Shown here: positions 18,253 to 27,003 of the stretch, in pieces | Position numbering within the stretch: position 1 is the first letter of the stretch | Layout: each line of letters starts with the position of its first letter | Source of the DNA: Synechococcus sp. RS9916 | GTDB taxonomy: Bacteria > Cyanobacteriota > Cyanobacteriia > PCC-6307 > Cyanobiaceae | NCBI RefSeq assembly: GCF_000153825.1 | Contig: NZ_DS022299.1 | Location: forward strand, 461,216-525,215 | Direction of reading: 5' to 3' | DNA: 64,000 bases | Position numbers and translations under genes: made by a program | The notes under the pieces: generated by a model | What the model saw: the letters and a program-made list of their open reading frames with translations, nothing else | Told to the model about the DNA's origin: nothing | The model's database searches: none

Positions 18253-18921
18253 TTAGCTTCCGAAGCTGCGGAGTAAGTTTGCATGGGCAAGAAATATTCG
18301 ATCTAATGCTTCGGACCTACCTTGCGTTGCCAGCAGGTAGTTTGCTCCTGCTTCAAGGTTGAATAAATTCATGCGTAGCTCCTGGCTCGCAATATAGCTT
18401 TGGACCCATCCGATGCATGCAAGTCTGATTCCTGATGTAACTGTATTGACTTGGTGTAATTGGTTGCTTGGGTAGATGAAAGCATGACCTTGCTTCATTT
18501 TTACTGTTGTTGTCTCTGTTGCTCCGTGAATGACTAGCTCTCCACCTTTGTAATCCTTCTCGCTGCTAAGGCAAATTGTATAAGAAATGTCTGCTCTTCC
18601 TGTCTTCATAAATGCGTTATCGACATGTGTTCCGTAACCGCCGCCAGCTTCGGTTCTGCTGATCAAATTATGGTGCATTTTTTTTGGGATGCAAAAGCTT
18701 TTAAAGCTTGGGTTGTTTCGGAGTCTTTCCCTAATGGCTCTTTCTAGCTCTTTGTTTTCTTGGGTGTCGGGCTTGAGCTGAAGATTGATTTTTTTTGTTT
18801 TCGCATGGCTGCCTGTTGTTGTTTTTCCGTCAACCCAGTGTTTCGGGGTAAGCGTCAAAAGTTTGGCTTTGAAATCCTCGCACTCTGATTCGGTGAAAAT
18901 TTTGATTTCGAGGCTTTCCAT
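18253..18921 (-). CDS. PKHD-type Fe(II)/2-oxoglutarate dioxygenase, PiuC-like
   Basis: A 222-residue 2OG-Fe(II) oxygenase of the PiuC/PKHD hydroxylase family, associated in other bacteria with iron-uptake loci. The iron ligands appear as the HxD pair in YGTHVDNAFM and the distal His in HQVNTVTSGIR, where the Arg would bind 2-oxoglutarate. GGELVIHG and GHAFIYPSNQLHQV complete the jelly-roll core. It is divergent from futA with a 92-bp shared promoter gap, which supports an iron-related role. The substrate is unknown. Confidence 0.87.
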   Translation of the reverse strand: MESLEIKIFTESECEDFKAKLLTLTPKHWVDGKTTTGSHAKTKKINLQLKPDTQENKELERAIRERLRNNPSFKSFCIPKKMHHNLISRTEAGGGYGTHVDNAFMKTGRADISYTICLSSEKDYKGGELVIHGATETTTVKMKQGHAFIYPSNQLHQVNTVTSGIRLACIGWVQSYIASQELRMNLFNLEAGANYLLATQGRSEALDRIFLAHANLLRSFGS

Positions 18922-19013
18922 GCTGGATTGTGCTTAATTTGCTTTGGCACTGTGCCTTTTGTAACGCCTTTGGCTTTTGCCTGACCTTTGATACTACTAG
19001 TGTCCTTTCCCCT

Positions 19014-20024
19014 ATGTCGACAGCTGCAAAAGTCGTTCTTGGCTCCCTTGGCTCGTTGTTGGTCTCGATCCCAGTTCTTGCCTCTCAGGAGGTTCGTGTT
19101 TATTCAGGGCGTCACTACAATACAGATCGAACGGTATTTAAGAATTTTTCTGATTCTACTGGCATTAAGGTCCGTCTTTTGGAAAGCAAAGGAGCATCTC
19201 TTGTTGAGCGGCTGAGGCGTGAAGGTAGTAATTCTAAGGCTGATGTCATCTTGCTTGTTGATGCTGCGCGGATTAATAATGCCGCCAATTTGGGTTTGTT
19301 TTCACCTGTTCAATCCGCTTCTCTTCAGAAAGATGTCCCTGCCCGCTATCGAGATCCAAAGAATCGTTGGTTTGGCGTGACTCGACGTGTGAGGGTCATG
19401 GTGGTTAACTCCAAGATCGTTCCAATGTCTAAGTTGAAGACCTATGCAGATCTTGGCAAGCCCTTTCTGAAGGGAAAATTGTGTTTGCGTCGTAGAAATA
19501 ATGTTTATAACCAGTCACTCGTAGCTGATCAGATTGCCCTGCGTGGTGTTGAAGCAACGAAGGTCTGGCTTAAAGGGATGAGGTCTAATATTAATCAACC
19601 CTATTTCCCAGGCGATATTTCTTTGATTCGTGCTGTGGCTCAAGGTAAGTGTGGTGTCGGCATTGTGAATCACTACTATTACTCTCGAATGTTGGCAGGC
19701 GTGAATGGTGCAGGAGATCAGTCTCTCGCTAAGAAAATCAGAGTCTTTATTCCAAATCCTGCCCATGTCAATATTAGTGCTGCCGCAGTCGCGAAAAATG
19801 CCAAAAATAGGGGTAATGCGATTAAATTGATTGAATATCTTGCTTCGTCTAAGGGGAGTCGGCAGTTGGCTAATCCGACATTCGAGCATCCTATTTCTTC
19901 ATTGAATACCTCTCCCTATGTCTCCCGCTTGGGTGCTTTTACTCCAGATTCCGTCACGATTTCTCGGTTGAGTCAATATCAGCCTCTGGCGATTCAGCTC
20001 ATGGCTGCATCTGGTTGGCGTTGA
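19014..20024 (+). CDS. futA: Periplasmic ferric-iron binding protein FutA/IdiA
   Basis: A 336-residue ABC-transporter substrate-binding protein for Fe(III), exported to the periplasm (signal peptide in the first 23 or so residues, LGSLGSLLVSIPVLASQ). The mature protein begins with VRVYSGRHYNTDRTV, characteristic of FutA/IdiA. It carries the tyrosine-rich iron site NHYYYSRM, and VFIPNPAHVNISAAAV follows. ATG 19014 is used; the frame upstream to 18930 lacks signal features. Membrane and ATPase partners are not in the window. Confidence 0.93.
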   Translation: MSTAAKVVLGSLGSLLVSIPVLASQEVRVYSGRHYNTDRTVFKNFSDSTGIKVRLLESKGASLVERLRREGSNSKADVILLVDAARINNAANLGLFSPVQSASLQKDVPARYRDPKNRWFGVTRRVRVMVVNSKIVPMSKLKTYADLGKPFLKGKLCLRRRNNVYNQSLVADQIALRGVEATKVWLKGMRSNINQPYFPGDISLIRAVAQGKCGVGIVNHYYYSRMLAGVNGAGDQSLAKKIRVFIPNPAHVNISAAAVAKNAKNRGNAIKLIEYLASSKGSRQLANPTFEHPISSLNTSPYVSRLGAFTPDSVTISRLSQYQPLAIQLMAASGWR

Positions 20025-20048
20025 GTTGAGCTTCGGATGCAGGGCTCC

Positions 20049-21614
20049 TCAGTCTTTTTTCAGCCCTGCTTTATTTATTAGCGACTCCAGCACGTAGCCA
20101 AACAAGGCCGGATCGGGCTCTTTCCCTGCCAGGTCATCGAGTCCGAGCTCTGCCATGCGGTCACTGACCCGTTGTTCCAGCTCGGCTGGGCGGCGAAGCG
20201 GTTCGCCCCACTCATGGTTTTTCTCCGGACCGATCTTGGTGGTGGCATCAATCGCCATCCGACCTCCAAGCCCAAGTTGTTCGCTGGCGAAATCGAGGGT
20301 GTCAAAGGGGGTGTTCTCGAGCACGAACAGGTCCCTTTGGGGGTCGACTTGGCCAGCGATGGCCCACACCACCTGGCGTGGGTCGCGCACGTTGATATGG
20401 CTGTCGACCACCACCACGAATTTGGTGTAGGTGAACTGCGGCAGGGCACTCCAGAAGGCCATGGCAGCTCGTTTGGCCTGCCCGGGGTAGGCCTTGTCGA
20501 TGGAAATCACCGCCAGCTTGTAGCTGAGCGCTTCCATTGGCAGGAAGAAATCTTTGATCTCCGGAATCTGCTGACGCAGGATCGGTGTGTAGATGCGGTT
20601 CAAGGCGATGGCCAGCATCGCTTCCTCTTTTGGTGGCCGGCCGCTGAAGGTCGTGAGCATCACCGGATCGCGGCGTTGGGTGACGCAGTGGAACCGCACC
20701 AGCGGGGAGTCTTCGACATTCCCGTAGAACCCCATGTGGTCGCCGAAGGGACCATCGGGACGCACCTCCCCAGGCGTGATGGTTCCCTCCAGCACGATTT
20801 CGCTATGGCTGGGCACCTTGAGGTCGAGGGTTTTGCAGGGGGCCAGTCGGACCCCTTCGCCGGCGTAGAGGCCAGCAAACAACCATTCGCTCAACTGCAC
20901 CGGGATCGGTGTGGCTGCAGCCATCACCAGAAGGGGATGCACCCCGATTGCCACAGCAACCTCAAGCTTCTTGCCCATCGCTGCTGCCTTGCGCAGGTGA
21001 CGGGCGCCGCCCCGCACGCTCAACCAGTGCACCGTCATGGTGTTGATCGACTGCTTCTGAAGCCGATACACGCCGACGTTGGGCACACCGGTTTCCGGGT
21101 CTTTGGTAATCACCAACCCCAGGGTGATCACGCCACCGGCGTCGCCAGGCCATGGCCGAATCAGAGGCAGCGCATCGAGATTGACGTCGTCCCCTTGCCA
21201 CACCTGTTGGCGGCAGGGGGGGGTGAGGTCACGGTCCGGGACCGCTTTGATCAAGTCCCAAAAGACTCGGGCAAAGGCTTTGGTTTCCTCCAGTCCTTTG
21301 GGTGGTTTTGGTTGCTGAAGCAGGGCCAGACGGCTGCCGAGTTCTTCCAGCTGTTCAGCACGCTCAAGTCCCATGCTCCACACCACCCGCTCCACCGTGC
21401 CCAGCAGGTTCACGGCCAATGGCATCGAGGAGCCAATCACGTTTTCGAACAGCAGGGCCGGACCGCCCATGGCCAACACCCGATCGGCAATCGCAGCCAG
21501 TTCCAGGTCGGGATCCACGGGAGCTGTGATCCGCCGGAGCTGACCCTTGTCCTCCAGCAGTTTGAGGAAGCCCCGCAGATCGCGGGTCGCTGGTCCGGAA
21601 CGGAACAGGGCCAT
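20049..21614 (-). CDS. ubiD: UbiD-family 4-hydroxy-3-polyprenylbenzoate decarboxylase
   Basis: A 521-residue prenylated-FMN-dependent decarboxylase of the UbiD family, acting in quinone biosynthesis (plastoquinone/phylloquinone-side metabolism in cyanobacteria is the likely context). Visible family features: MALFRSGPATRDLRGFLKLL at the N-terminus, PLIRPWPGDAGGVITLGLV, YRLQKQSINTMTVHW, and the acidic VPSHSEIVLEGTITPGE with PDGPFGDHMGFYG, holding the Glu/Asp active-site elements. Length is typical. It is divergent from comB. Confidence 0.94.
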   Translation of the reverse strand: MALFRSGPATRDLRGFLKLLEDKGQLRRITAPVDPDLELAAIADRVLAMGGPALLFENVIGSSMPLAVNLLGTVERVVWSMGLERAEQLEELGSRLALLQQPKPPKGLEETKAFARVFWDLIKAVPDRDLTPPCRQQVWQGDDVNLDALPLIRPWPGDAGGVITLGLVITKDPETGVPNVGVYRLQKQSINTMTVHWLSVRGGARHLRKAAAMGKKLEVAVAIGVHPLLVMAAATPIPVQLSEWLFAGLYAGEGVRLAPCKTLDLKVPSHSEIVLEGTITPGEVRPDGPFGDHMGFYGNVEDSPLVRFHCVTQRRDPVMLTTFSGRPPKEEAMLAIALNRIYTPILRQQIPEIKDFFLPMEALSYKLAVISIDKAYPGQAKRAAMAFWSALPQFTYTKFVVVVDSHINVRDPRQVVWAIAGQVDPQRDLFVLENTPFDTLDFASEQLGLGGRMAIDATTKIGPEKNHEWGEPLRRPAELEQRVSDRMAELGLDDLAGKEPDPALFGYVLESLINKAGLKKD

Positions 21615-21675
21615 AGATGCTTCTGGTTGGCTGGGATAGCGGTCTCGTTACTGTGACGCACGCCCTTCGTCCAGC

Positions 21676-22446
21676 GTGGCCATGCAGCTCAGCTATTTCC
21701 ACGTCGCTGCGGATGTTCCCGATTGCGGGCCTGACATCAAGGCGGCTGATAAAGCCGATGCTGCTGTCGTGATTGATGTCCTGCGGGCGACAACCACCAT
21801 TGCCTGGGCTTTGCACAACGGTGCCGAGGCGGTTCAGACCTTCAGCGATCTCGATGAGCTGCGCTCCAATGCCCAGCAATGGCCTGAGACCTCGCGGCTG
21901 ATGGTGGGGGAGCGAGGTGGCAAAACCCTGGATGGGTTTGACCTTGGAAATTCACCCGTTGCGGTGACTCCAGAGGTTGTGCGAGGGAAGCGTTTGTTCA
22001 TGAGCACCACCAACGGCACCCGCTCGCTCCACAAGGTGCGTGACATTTCCCGTGTGGTGACGGCAGCCCTGCCGAATCGACGGGCTGTGGCTGAGCGCTT
22101 GCTGCAGGAGAAACCTGAGCGCGTCTGGATAGTGGGCAGCGGTTGGGAAGGGACCTATTCCCTGGAGGATTCCCTGGCGGCAGGAGCCGTGGCTGCTGTG
22201 TTGATGGACCAGGGGGCAGTGGCTGCCAACGATGAGATGCAGTCGGCCTTGGTGCTCTGGGAGCGCTGGCAATCCAATCCCGAGGCCTGTTTGCGTCTGG
22301 CCACCCATGGCCAGCGTTTGATCGGGATCGGAAACCACGATGCCGACTTCCGCTGCTGTGCCGGTCTGGATGAATTGGCGGTGGTCCCGACTCAGGTGGA
22401 ACGTGGGGTGTTGCGGGCTGTTGGCCTTGCGGATGCATCGGCTTAA
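21676..22446 (+). CDS. comB: 2-phosphosulfolactate phosphatase
   Basis: A 256-residue ComB, the Mg-dependent phosphatase that in methanogens yields sulfolactate on the path to coenzyme M. In cyanobacteria it is conserved but its role is unclear. Motifs: [40 protein letters not shown] and STTNGTRSL, with [18 protein letters not shown] further on. The start may be the GTG at 21676 or the ATG at 21682. It is followed closely by the nitrilase-like gene. Confidence 0.91.
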   Translation: MAMQLSYFHVAADVPDCGPDIKAADKADAAVVIDVLRATTTIAWALHNGAEAVQTFSDLDELRSNAQQWPETSRLMVGERGGKTLDGFDLGNSPVAVTPEVVRGKRLFMSTTNGTRSLHKVRDISRVVTAALPNRRAVAERLLQEKPERVWIVGSGWEGTYSLEDSLAAGAVAAVLMDQGAVAANDEMQSALVLWERWQSNPEACLRLATHGQRLIGIGNHDADFRCCAGLDELAVVPTQVERGVLRAVGLADASA

Positions 22447-22479
22447 TCCCCCTACAGTTCAGTCCTTTCCCGCACTCCT

Positions 22480-23301
22480 GTGAGCGACTTTCTGGCGGCC
22501 GCCGTGCAACTCACCAGCACATCGGACCTGGAGAGAAATCTCGCCGCCGCAGAGGAGCAGATCGAACTGGCGGCGCGGCGCGGTTCCGAGTTGGTGGGAC
22601 TGCCGGAGAACTTCGCCTTCATGGGTGATGACGCCGCGCGGCTGGAGCAGGCTCCCGCCCTGGCAGATCAGTGCAGTCGCTTCCTGGTCACCATGGCCAG
22701 GCGCTATCAGTTGGTGGTTCTGGGTGGTGGCTACCCCGTGCCCTCAGGGGATGGGGCGACCACGTTCAACCGGGCGGAACTGGTGGGTCGCGATGGTCAG
22801 CTGCTGGCCCGTTACGACAAGATTCACCTCTTTGATGTCGACCTTCCCGATGGCGTCCCCTACCGGGAGTCGACCACGGTCACTCCAGGCCGCGAGTTAC
22901 CGCCTGTGGTGGATGTTCCCGGTTTATGCCGGGTGGGGCTGTCCATTTGCTACGACGTGCGCTTCCCTGAGCTCTATCGCCATCTGGTTGGCTCCGGAGC
23001 TGAGGTGTTGATGATTCCCGCCGCATTCACCGCCTATACGGGCAAAGATCACTGGCAGGTGTTGCTTCAGGCGCGTGCCATTGAGAACACCGCCTATGTG
23101 GTGGCCCCGGCCCAGACCGGGATGCACGACGGTCGCCGTCAGACCCATGGTCACGCCATGGTGATTGACCCTTGGGGCACGGTGATGGCGGATGCCGGAG
23201 TCAGCTCTGGTGCCGCGATTGCTCCGGTTGACACCACTCATCTGCAGCGCATTCGTCGTCAGATGCCCAGTCTTCAGCACCGTCAACCGGCCCTGTTCTG
23301 A
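22480..23301 (+). CDS. Nitrilase-superfamily carbon-nitrogen hydrolase, Nit1-like
   Basis: A 273-residue member of the carbon-nitrogen hydrolase superfamily, close to Nit1/deaminated-glutathione amidase proteins. The catalytic Glu-Lys-Cys triad is visible as LVGLPENFAFMG (Glu), YDKIHLFDVDLPDG (Lys) and LSICYDVRFPELYR (Cys). GTG is the start. In other organisms Nit1 hydrolyses deaminated glutathione, a metabolite-repair reaction; that role is likely but not shown. It runs directly into the amidase gene with a 5-bp gap, suggesting an operon. Confidence 0.9.
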   Translation: MSDFLAAAVQLTSTSDLERNLAAAEEQIELAARRGSELVGLPENFAFMGDDAARLEQAPALADQCSRFLVTMARRYQLVVLGGGYPVPSGDGATTFNRAELVGRDGQLLARYDKIHLFDVDLPDGVPYRESTTVTPGRELPPVVDVPGLCRVGLSICYDVRFPELYRHLVGSGAEVLMIPAAFTAYTGKDHWQVLLQARAIENTAYVVAPAQTGMHDGRRQTHGHAMVIDPWGTVMADAGVSSGAAIAPVDTTHLQRIRRQMPSLQHRQPALF

Positions 23302-23306
23302 GCCCC

Positions 23307-24398
23307 ATGCCTTCGGCGCAGTCCCGTCGTGTTGCCTTCATGGCCGCCGCTCTGCTGCAGGCGGCGAGCTTGCTCAGCGCGTTGCCTTCACGCGCTGCCA
23401 GTGCCCTGGCGGCCTGGCAGCTCACCAATGAAGGAGTGCTGAAACTCCGCACGGCGACGGGGGCCCGTCTGCAGGCCTTCTTTGAGGCCGGTGATTCGCG
23501 TCGCGGTCCTCGCGTTTGGATTGATTTCCCAGGCGAATTGAGTCGCTCCAGGTCCCTGCGGGGCAGCGGACCGGTCAAGGAAATTCGACTTGGGAAGCCC
23601 ACGCCGGGTTCCACCCGACTGGTGGTCGAGTTTGCTCCTGGCGTCGAGCTTGATCCCGGTCGCCTCAAATTGGTGGGCACTGCCGTTGATCGCTGGTCGA
23701 TGGCGTTTGAAGGCCTCCCCACCCGGGGTTTGCGCTCGATCGGCGAAGGGGATCTCACCCGCAGCAGCGGACGCTGGAATTCGGGGATCAGCATCACCCC
23801 ATCGAAAACACCGGTCGACCCTTCCGGATTGCCAAGTGTGCCGCGGGGACGTTACCGGGTTGTGATTGATCCGGGTCACGGAGGCCCTGATCCTGGTGCG
23901 GTGGGCATTGGCGGTTTGCGGGAAACCGATGTTGTGCTCGACCTGTCGCTGCAGGTGGCGCAGCTGCTTGAAGCCAAAGGGGTGCAGGTGGTGTTGACCC
24001 GAACATCCGAAATCGATGTGGACCTACCGCCTCGGGTGTCCCTGGCCAATCGCATGCGGGCGGATGCCTTCCTCAGCATCCATGCCAATGCCATCAGCAT
24101 GTCTCGCCCTGAGGTCAATGGAATTGAGACCTTCTATTTCTCTGATCCCCGTTCGGCTCGCTTGGCGGCCCACGTGCAACAGCAGGTGCTGAATGTGTCT
24201 CCGGGCAGTCCCAACCGGGGGGTGCGCCAGGGACGCTTCTTCGTGATTCGGCGCACCACCATGCCGTCGGCATTGGTGGAAACAGGGTTCGTTACCGGGC
24301 GACTGGATGCACCACGACTGGCTGATCAGGGACACCGGCGCCGATTGTCTCTTGCCATCGCTGCTGGCATCCTGAATTACCTGAGAGGACAGCGATGA
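23307..24398 (+). CDS. N-acetylmuramoyl-L-alanine amidase with AMIN domain
   Basis: A 363-residue periplasmic amidase that cleaves the MurNAc-L-Ala bond during cell separation. A signal peptide covers about the first 34 residues (FMAAALLQAASLLSALPSRA). An AMIN domain (about 45-130) that localises it to the septum is followed by an Amidase_3 catalytic domain (about 185-362). The zinc site motifs are VVIDPGHGGPDPGAVG, LRETDVVLDLSLQVAQLL and FLSIHANAI. The stop overlaps the murI start by 4 bp, making a cell-wall gene pair. Confidence 0.93.
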   Translation: MPSAQSRRVAFMAAALLQAASLLSALPSRAASALAAWQLTNEGVLKLRTATGARLQAFFEAGDSRRGPRVWIDFPGELSRSRSLRGSGPVKEIRLGKPTPGSTRLVVEFAPGVELDPGRLKLVGTAVDRWSMAFEGLPTRGLRSIGEGDLTRSSGRWNSGISITPSKTPVDPSGLPSVPRGRYRVVIDPGHGGPDPGAVGIGGLRETDVVLDLSLQVAQLLEAKGVQVVLTRTSEIDVDLPPRVSLANRMRADAFLSIHANAISMSRPEVNGIETFYFSDPRSARLAAHVQQQVLNVSPGSPNRGVRQGRFFVIRRTTMPSALVETGFVTGRLDAPRLADQGHRRRLSLAIAAGILNYLRGQR

Positions 24399-25192
24399 GC
24401 GTCTGTCTGGGCTTGTTTGACAGCGGCGTTGGCGGGCTGACAGTCCTGCGCAGCATTCTTCAGCGCCATGGGCCCGTGCCCACGGTGTATCTCGGGGACA
24501 CGGCCAGAGTTCCCTACGGCAGTCGTTCGCCGGCTGAGATCCGCTCCATTGCTGCAGAGGTGGTGGCCTGGCTGAAGCACCAGCATGTGTCCACCGTGGT
24601 GATGGCCTGCAACACCACCAATGCCTTGGCCAGGGATGTTGCTGAAGGCCAGGCTGGTGTTCCGGTGGTGGGCTTGATCGGTGCTGCCGCCGCCATGGTG
24701 CGTGAGACCCGGGTGGGGGTTTTGGCTACGCCCGCCACGGTGGCCTCGGGTGCCTACCGGCAGAGCATCGAAGCGCTCAATCCGGGGACCCTGGTGGTGC
24801 AGCAGGCCTGTCCGAACTTTGTGCCGTTGATCGAAAGCGGCGACCTGTCGAGCCAGGAGCTGCGGGAGGAGGCGATGGGCTATCTCACGCCTTTGCTTGA
24901 GGCCTCGGTGGAGGCCGTGATCCTGGGGTGCACCCACTACCCCTTGCTGGAGCCTTTGCTTCGCAGTCTTTTGCCTCCAGATGTGCGCTTGATCGACCCC
25001 GCCGAAGGGGTTGCCCGTCAGCTCGACGCGCTCCTTGGTTACCCGATCCCTGGTCGACCAGAGCGGCCGCTATCCCTGGAGAACACCCGTTTGTGCGTGA
25101 CCGCTGATCCGGAGAGTTTTGCGCGCCGTGCCACTCCCTGGCTCGGGGCTCGTCCAATCGTGGAGGGCATCAGCCTGCGAAGGGAGGGCTGA
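24395..25192 (+). CDS. murI: Glutamate racemase
   Basis: A 265-residue racemase that supplies D-glutamate for peptidoglycan. Both catalytic cysteines are present: VVMACNTTNA and ILGCTHYPLLEPLL, with GLFDSGVGGLTVLRS at the N-terminus and GDTARVPYGSRS downstream. It overlaps the upstream amidase by 4 bp (ATGA), consistent with translational coupling. The prenyl synthase follows 31 bp later. Confidence 0.96.
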   Translation: MSVCLGLFDSGVGGLTVLRSILQRHGPVPTVYLGDTARVPYGSRSPAEIRSIAAEVVAWLKHQHVSTVVMACNTTNALARDVAEGQAGVPVVGLIGAAAAMVRETRVGVLATPATVASGAYRQSIEALNPGTLVVQQACPNFVPLIESGDLSSQELREEAMGYLTPLLEASVEAVILGCTHYPLLEPLLRSLLPPDVRLIDPAEGVARQLDALLGYPIPGRPERPLSLENTRLCVTADPESFARRATPWLGARPIVEGISLRREG

Positions 25193-25223
25193 GCCCTTTA
25201 AGATCGCCGCACCGAGGGGATCC

Positions 25224-26195
25224 ATGACCACCGTCACTGAGCTGTTGCAGCCGGTCGAGCTCGACCTCGAAACACTGCTCAGTGATCTGCGCAGCTTGAT
25301 CGGTGCTGGTCATCCGATTCTTCAAGCTGCTGCTGAGCACCTCTTCAGTGCGGGCGGCAAGAAGATTCGCCCCGGCATTGTTCTGTTGGTTTCCAGGGCT
25401 TTATCGCCTGAGGGTGAACTCACCGCCCGCCATCGCCGCCTGGCCGAGATCACGGAAATGATCCATACGGCCTCGCTGGTGCACGACGACGTGGTCGACG
25501 AGGCAGCCACGCGCCGCGGTGTGGCCACCGTGCACAGCCGCTTCAACCACCGTGTGGCTGTGTTGGCCGGTGACTTTCTCTTTGCTCAAGCCAGTTGGCA
25601 CCTGGCCAATCTTGACGACCTTGAAGTGGTCAAGCTGCTCAGCCGCGTGATCATGGATTTGGCGGATGGTGAGGTGAAGCAGGGGCTATTCCGTTACGAC
25701 ACCGGTCAGTCGTTCGAGACCTACCTCGAGAAGAGTTACTGCAAGACGGCATCGTTGATTGCCAACAGTGCTCGTGCCGCTGGGGTTTTGAGTGAGCAAA
25801 CCCCTGACCGTCTCGATTCCCTCTACCGCTTTGGGCGTCAACTTGGTTTGGCCTTCCAAGTGGTGGATGACATCCTTGATTTCACTGGTAGTGATCAACA
25901 GCTGGGCAAACCTGCCGCCAGTGATCTGGCCAGTGGCTATCTCACTGCTCCTGCTCTGTACGCCCTGGAAGAGAAGCCTGCGCTTGGCAGCCTGATTGAA
26001 CGGGAATTCAGTGAAGAGGGTGACCTCCAGCAGGCCCTCGAGCTGGTGCGGGCCTCTGATGCCATTCAGCGCAGCCGAGCGTTGGCCGAGACCTTTGCCC
26101 GTGAAGCGCGTGAATCGTTGGAGTGGTTGCCGGAGTCGCCTTGCCGCCGTGCCCTTCTCGATCTCCCCGAATTTGTGCTCAGTCGCCTGTACTGA
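25224..26195 (+). CDS. sds: Long-chain all-trans polyprenyl diphosphate synthase (solanesyl type)
   Basis: A 323-residue prenyltransferase that builds the C45 side chain of plastoquinone from FPP/GGPP and IPP units. The first Asp-rich motif is SLVHDDVVDEAATRRG; the second is FQVVDDILDFTGSDQQLGKP. Small residues preceding the first motif (HTAS) fit a long-chain product. ATG 25224 is used because the frame upstream to 25119 overlaps murI and has no homology features. The exact chain length is inferred from the family. Confidence 0.92.
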   Translation: MTTVTELLQPVELDLETLLSDLRSLIGAGHPILQAAAEHLFSAGGKKIRPGIVLLVSRALSPEGELTARHRRLAEITEMIHTASLVHDDVVDEAATRRGVATVHSRFNHRVAVLAGDFLFAQASWHLANLDDLEVVKLLSRVIMDLADGEVKQGLFRYDTGQSFETYLEKSYCKTASLIANSARAAGVLSEQTPDRLDSLYRFGRQLGLAFQVVDDILDFTGSDQQLGKPAASDLASGYLTAPALYALEEKPALGSLIEREFSEEGDLQQALELVRASDAIQRSRALAETFAREARESLEWLPESPCRRALLDLPEFVLSRLY

Positions 26196-26218
26196 CCGGA
26201 CTGATTCCACTCAGTCAG

Positions 26219-26890
26219 TCATTGATTCCCTGATTGTTGCCGCTCCAGCACCTCATTGAGGCTGTTGATTGCCTCCCAGCGTCCGCCGGTGGGCAGTTGT
26301 TCGAGGTCGAGGTTCTGGCCGCCGGGGTTGAGGATCCACACCTGGCAGCCTGCGGTGATGGCGGCGTGCCCCCCAGCAGCTGAGTCTTCAAAGGCCCAGC
26401 AGTCCTTCGGGGCGACCCCGAGGCGTTGGGCAGCCAGAACAAACGGGTCTGGAGCTGGTTTTCCCGCTTTGAGGTCTGAATCGTCCCCCAGAACTCGGGT
26501 CCTGATCTGGTCGATCCAGGGATGGGACGCAGTCTTGTAGATCACCGACTCCCGCGAACTGCTGGTCACCAGCGCCATGGGCACCGCTTGGGTGATGCAC
26601 CACTGGATCAGAGCTTCAGCCCCAGGATTGGCCGCGGCTGAAGGCAGCAGCTGTTTGGCGATCGGTTGTTGAATCTCAAGAAGCTGTTCGCAGCTGATCG
26701 GAGCTTCGATCCAACGCACCACCTGCTCGGCGCAGTCGCGCCGCCGGCGGCCCCGCAGCATCAGCAGCTGCGACGGGCTCAGGGCCGTTCCGAAATGGGC
26801 AGCTGCCTTGCCCCAGGCCTGACCATGCAGCGGCTCGGTGTCGAGCAGCAGCCCATCGAGATCAAACAGGCAGGCCGCAGGCACAGGCAT
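26219..26890 (-). CDS. HAD-superfamily phosphatase/phosphoglucomutase-like hydrolase
   Basis: A 223-residue HAD-IA hydrolase starting MPVPAACLFDLDGLLLDTEP, where the first Asp of FDLDGLLLD is the nucleophile. ALVTSSSRESV supplies motif II and CWAFEDSAAGGHAAITAG motif IV, with the Lys in SDLKAGKPAPDPF. This set is typical of beta-phosphoglucomutase-like and sugar-phosphate phosphatase enzymes; the substrate cannot be told. ATG 26890 is preferred since the preceding residues to 27001 are arginine-rich and do not fit the fold. Confidence 0.87.
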   Translation of the reverse strand: MPVPAACLFDLDGLLLDTEPLHGQAWGKAAAHFGTALSPSQLLMLRGRRRRDCAEQVVRWIEAPISCEQLLEIQQPIAKQLLPSAAANPGAEALIQWCITQAVPMALVTSSSRESVIYKTASHPWIDQIRTRVLGDDSDLKAGKPAPDPFVLAAQRLGVAPKDCWAFEDSAAGGHAAITAGCQVWILNPGGQNLDLEQLPTGGRWEAINSLNEVLERQQSGNQ

Positions 26891-27003
26891 CAGCCGATGT
26901 GAACAAAGGCGTTCTTCCAGATTCTCACCTCGACGACGAGTTGCGAAGCAGTCGGCCACGGGGCCAGACGGGCTCACTACTCTTCTGAGGGCCCAGATCA
27001 ACG

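Noticed and set aside
20172-21656. 494-residue plus-strand open frame
   Set aside because: Antisense of ubiD; composition (Gly, His, Gln rich) and lack of motifs mark it as a shadow.
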